Source of the DNA: Paracoccaceae bacterium
Lineage (GTDB): Bacteria; Pseudomonadota; Alphaproteobacteria; Rhodobacterales; Rhodobacteraceae
NCBI GenBank assembly: GCA_003567315.1
Contig: PWZT01000078.1
Span: 1 to 42,260, forward strand
Direction: 5' to 3'
DNA: 42,260 bases
In this document: positions 40,785 through 42,260 of the stretch, in pieces
Layout of the letters: the number at the start of each line of letters is the position of its first letter
How positions within the stretch are numbered: the first letter of the stretch is position 1
Translations under genes and position numbers: made by a program
The notes under the pieces: model-generated
Databases searched by the model: none
What the model saw: only the letters and a program-made list of their open reading frames with translations
What the model was told of the DNA's origin: nothing

Positions 40785-41813
40785 TCACGCCCAGCCGCCG
40801 CGCGACATGAGCCCCAGTGCTTCGAGCTGTTCCCACCCCTCGAAGCGCGTGGAACTCGGGCACCACAGATCCGGGGATTGCGCCACAGCGCTGTAATAGT
40901 CATCAAACACCGCAGCATTCCCGAAATGCTCGCCGCGCGCCTGTTCGATGCGGGATTTCTCCACCACGGTCGCCAGAAATTTCGTGTGCAGAAGCACGCC
41001 CGAAATACTCTCGCCCCCAGCAGTCGCGAAGAACCGGTTCAGGTGCCGTGGCAGGATCGCATGTGTGGAATTGACCCAAGCGTAGCGCCACGACCAGCGG
41101 ATCAGCGGCAGCTTTGTAAGCGTGGGCGCGCGCTGGGGGGTTTGCGCGAAGAAACAGCGCGCGCGTGGCCCGCCCTGGATGAGCAGACAATCCAGCAGCG
41201 GTTTATGGGTGATGGTGTAATTCCCGGCATCGAACCACCCCAGCGCCTCGAGCGGGTCCATTCCGGGATGGCATGGCGCTTCATCGAGCGGGCCTTTGGG
41301 GTACAGCTCCAGCATCATCGCAGGCAGCGCCGGCACGCCCTCCTGGTCGAGCCACCTTGTGAGCGCGGGGAGCGTGCGGGTCTGCCAATAGGGATAGATC
41401 AGCAATTCATCGGCATCGGCCACCACGCACCAATGCCCATTGGCATGGCGCAACATCAGCCAGTTGATCCAGTCCATGCCGAACCGGGATGCCTTGTAGC
41501 TGGCATCACTGGCATAGACAGTTGTGTCCGGTTGCGCCAGCAGGGTGTCGCGGGTGCCATCCGTGCTGCCATTGTCGATGAAGATGAAATGGCCCACCCC
41601 GAGACGGCGGTAATGTGACAGAAAAAAGTCGATGCGCTCGGCTTCGTTGCGTATCGTGCAAAACAGCAGGATGGCGTCCTTGTGCCACGTGCCCAGCTTG
41701 AGGCGGGCAAGCTCGCGCGACTTGATGATCGCGCGCGCACGGTAGCGCCGACGCTTCCAGCGCATGCGCAGCGCATACCAGCGATCTTGCCAGGGCGGCA
41801 GCGGTGTCAGCAT
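40785..41813 (-). CDS. Family 2 glycosyltransferase
   Basis: A 342-residue enzyme. Its GT2-type domain begins near residue 45 with ILLFCTIRNEAERIDFFLSHYRRLG, followed by FIFIDNGSTDGT and the DXD-like metal motif VVADADEL near 125-132, which bind the sugar nucleotide. The ATG at 41813 has a GGGAG ribosome site 5-6 bases away; a TTG at 41876 in the same frame is less likely. Probably adds a sugar to a surface polysaccharide or lipid; the acceptor is unknown. It ends 15 bp from the end of ssrA. Confidence 0.85.
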   Translation of the reverse strand: MLTPLPPWQDRWYALRMRWKRRRYRARAIIKSRELARLKLGTWHKDAILLFCTIRNEAERIDFFLSHYRRLGVGHFIFIDNGSTDGTRDTLLAQPDTTVYASDASYKASRFGMDWINWLMLRHANGHWCVVADADELLIYPYWQTRTLPALTRWLDQEGVPALPAMMLELYPKGPLDEAPCHPGMDPLEALGWFDAGNYTITHKPLLDCLLIQGGPRARCFFAQTPQRAPTLTKLPLIRWSWRYAWVNSTHAILPRHLNRFFATAGGESISGVLLHTKFLATVVEKSRIEQARGEHFGNAAVFDDYYSAVAQSPDLWCPSSTRFEGWEQLEALGLMSRGGWA

Positions 41814-41930
41814 GCGCACTCCCAAAATGCGACCCTCGCCCAAGAGACCACTGGTATTGAAAAAGCTCAAGGACAATGCGCATGAGCCGGGTCACAGCGC
41901 CTGATCCAGGGTGCGCAGAAAGATCTGCCT

Positions 41931-41960
41931 TGCGGCGGGGTGCGGCGGGGTGCGGCGGGT
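41931..41960. repeat. Three tandem copies of a 10-bp GC-rich unit
   Basis: TGCGGCGGGG twice and TGCGGCGGGT once, head to tail, in the gap between the glycosyltransferase gene and cysQ. Probably slippage-prone simple sequence. The remainder of 41814-42058 shows no gene. Confidence 0.7.
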
Positions 41961-42058
41961 GCGCGTTCAGCGCGCACCGAGCGCGTGCACAGTGCCGGGC
42001 TGCACGAAACCCTCGGCCTGAATCCTTGTCCGGGGCCCGAGTTCAGAGCCCGACGCGT

Positions 42059-42260
42059 TCAGGGACGCGCCGCCAAGGCGACATCGGGATGGCGCGCCAG
42101 AAAGAAAGGATTCTCATATCCGGCCTTGCCATAGAGCAGCGGCGCATGGGTGTCGAAATCCAGCACCTCGCCCCCGGCCGCCTGCAACACCGCATGCCCC
42201 GCCGCCGTGTCCCATTCCATCGTGCGCCCGAGGCGCGGATAGAAATCCGCCTCCCCCGCA
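42059..42260 (-). CDS. cysQ: 3'(2'),5'-bisphosphate nucleotidase CysQ, C-terminal part (runs off the window)
   Basis: Removes phosphate from adenosine 3',5'-bisphosphate (PAP), recycling the by-product of sulfate activation. Only the last ~66 residues are present: DFYPRLGRTMEWDTAAGHAV carries the WDTAAGHA signature of the inositol-phosphatase superfamily, followed by the LLYGKAGYENPFFLA segment typical of CysQ. The TGA is at 42061-42059. The catalytic Asp/Glu motifs lie in the missing upstream part. Confidence 0.9.
   Translation of the reverse strand, partial: AGEADFYPRLGRTMEWDTAAGHAVLQAAGGEVLDFDTHAPLLYGKAGYENPFFLARHPDVALAARP

Noticed and set aside
40990-41003. Partial match (GAAATACTCTCGCC) to the 3'-end repeat element inside the glycosyltransferase gene.
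   Set aside because: It lies within a coding frame, and neither the hairpin nor the GCAAGATGAA part is present.

Overview
The window is a high-G+C (roughly two thirds G+C by eye) chromosomal segment of an alphaproteobacterium, almost certainly of the Rhodobacterales (Rhodobacteraceae/Roseobacteraceae). The main evidence is: an F1-ATPase zeta-type inhibitor protein next to purC/purS; a circularly permuted two-piece tmRNA whose tag reads ANDNRAPVAVAA; a methionine synthase split into separate homocysteine and corrinoid proteins; the block UPF0262 / LMW phosphatase / infA / maf / RNase G / yacG / tRNA-Phe; and CobT of the aerobic cobaltochelatase. No phage, IS element, CRISPR array or origin was recognised. 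The content is mostly core metabolism with several accessory insertions.

Layout. 1-1470: end of dut and a membrane-anchored MoeB/ThiF-like E1 enzyme. 1635-2650 (minus): purC-purS, divergent from the zeta-subunit gene at 2824. 3268-5155: split methionine synthase pair. 5309-6800: ferredoxin-NADP reductase and an Lrp regulator, divergent, with an FNR-type box between them. 6876-8223: an SH3/COG3650 exported protein and a DUF1499 protein. 8220-12908: polyamine/amine catabolism block (agmatinase, amine oxidoreductase, class III aminotransferase, GntR regulator). 13023-15240: glutaryl-CoA dehydrogenase with a divergent LysR regulator. 15280-19774: radA, cvpA, purF, DUF1284 and bioY. 20017-21241: rpsF-rpsR-rplI. 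21500-21889: a SqrR/BigR-like thiol ArsR repressor.

22102-27161 is the UPF0262-LMWP-infA-maf-rng-yacG-tRNAPhe block, interrupted by a tightly overlapping trio (NTF2-like, GNAT, nitrilase-family amidase). 27565-33910 is a phosphate transport operon pstSCAB of an unusual type: PstC carries a large periplasmic propeller-like insertion and PstA a coiled-coil insertion. It lies between tRNA-Phe and tRNA-Asn behind a Pho box. 34272-40333 holds an MBL-fold hydrolase, then a MoxR-type AAA+ ATPase and a metallopeptidase-like VWA protein, which face a CobT gene and a small membrane protein on the other strand. The window ends with ssrA, a family 2 glycosyltransferase and the 3' end of cysQ.

Several regulatory elements are visible: intrinsic terminators after the corrinoid gene, rplI and the ArsR gene; an attenuator-like hairpin between pstS and pstC; palindromic operator candidates for the GntR and LysR regulators; and a repeated 3'-end element (a hairpin plus a conserved 20-base stretch) at three minus-strand gene ends. 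The most worthwhile leads are the AAA/VWA/membrane/CobT cluster, the NTF2-GNAT-amidase trio, the Cys-rich DUF1284 protein coupled to PurF, and the repeated 3'-end element.
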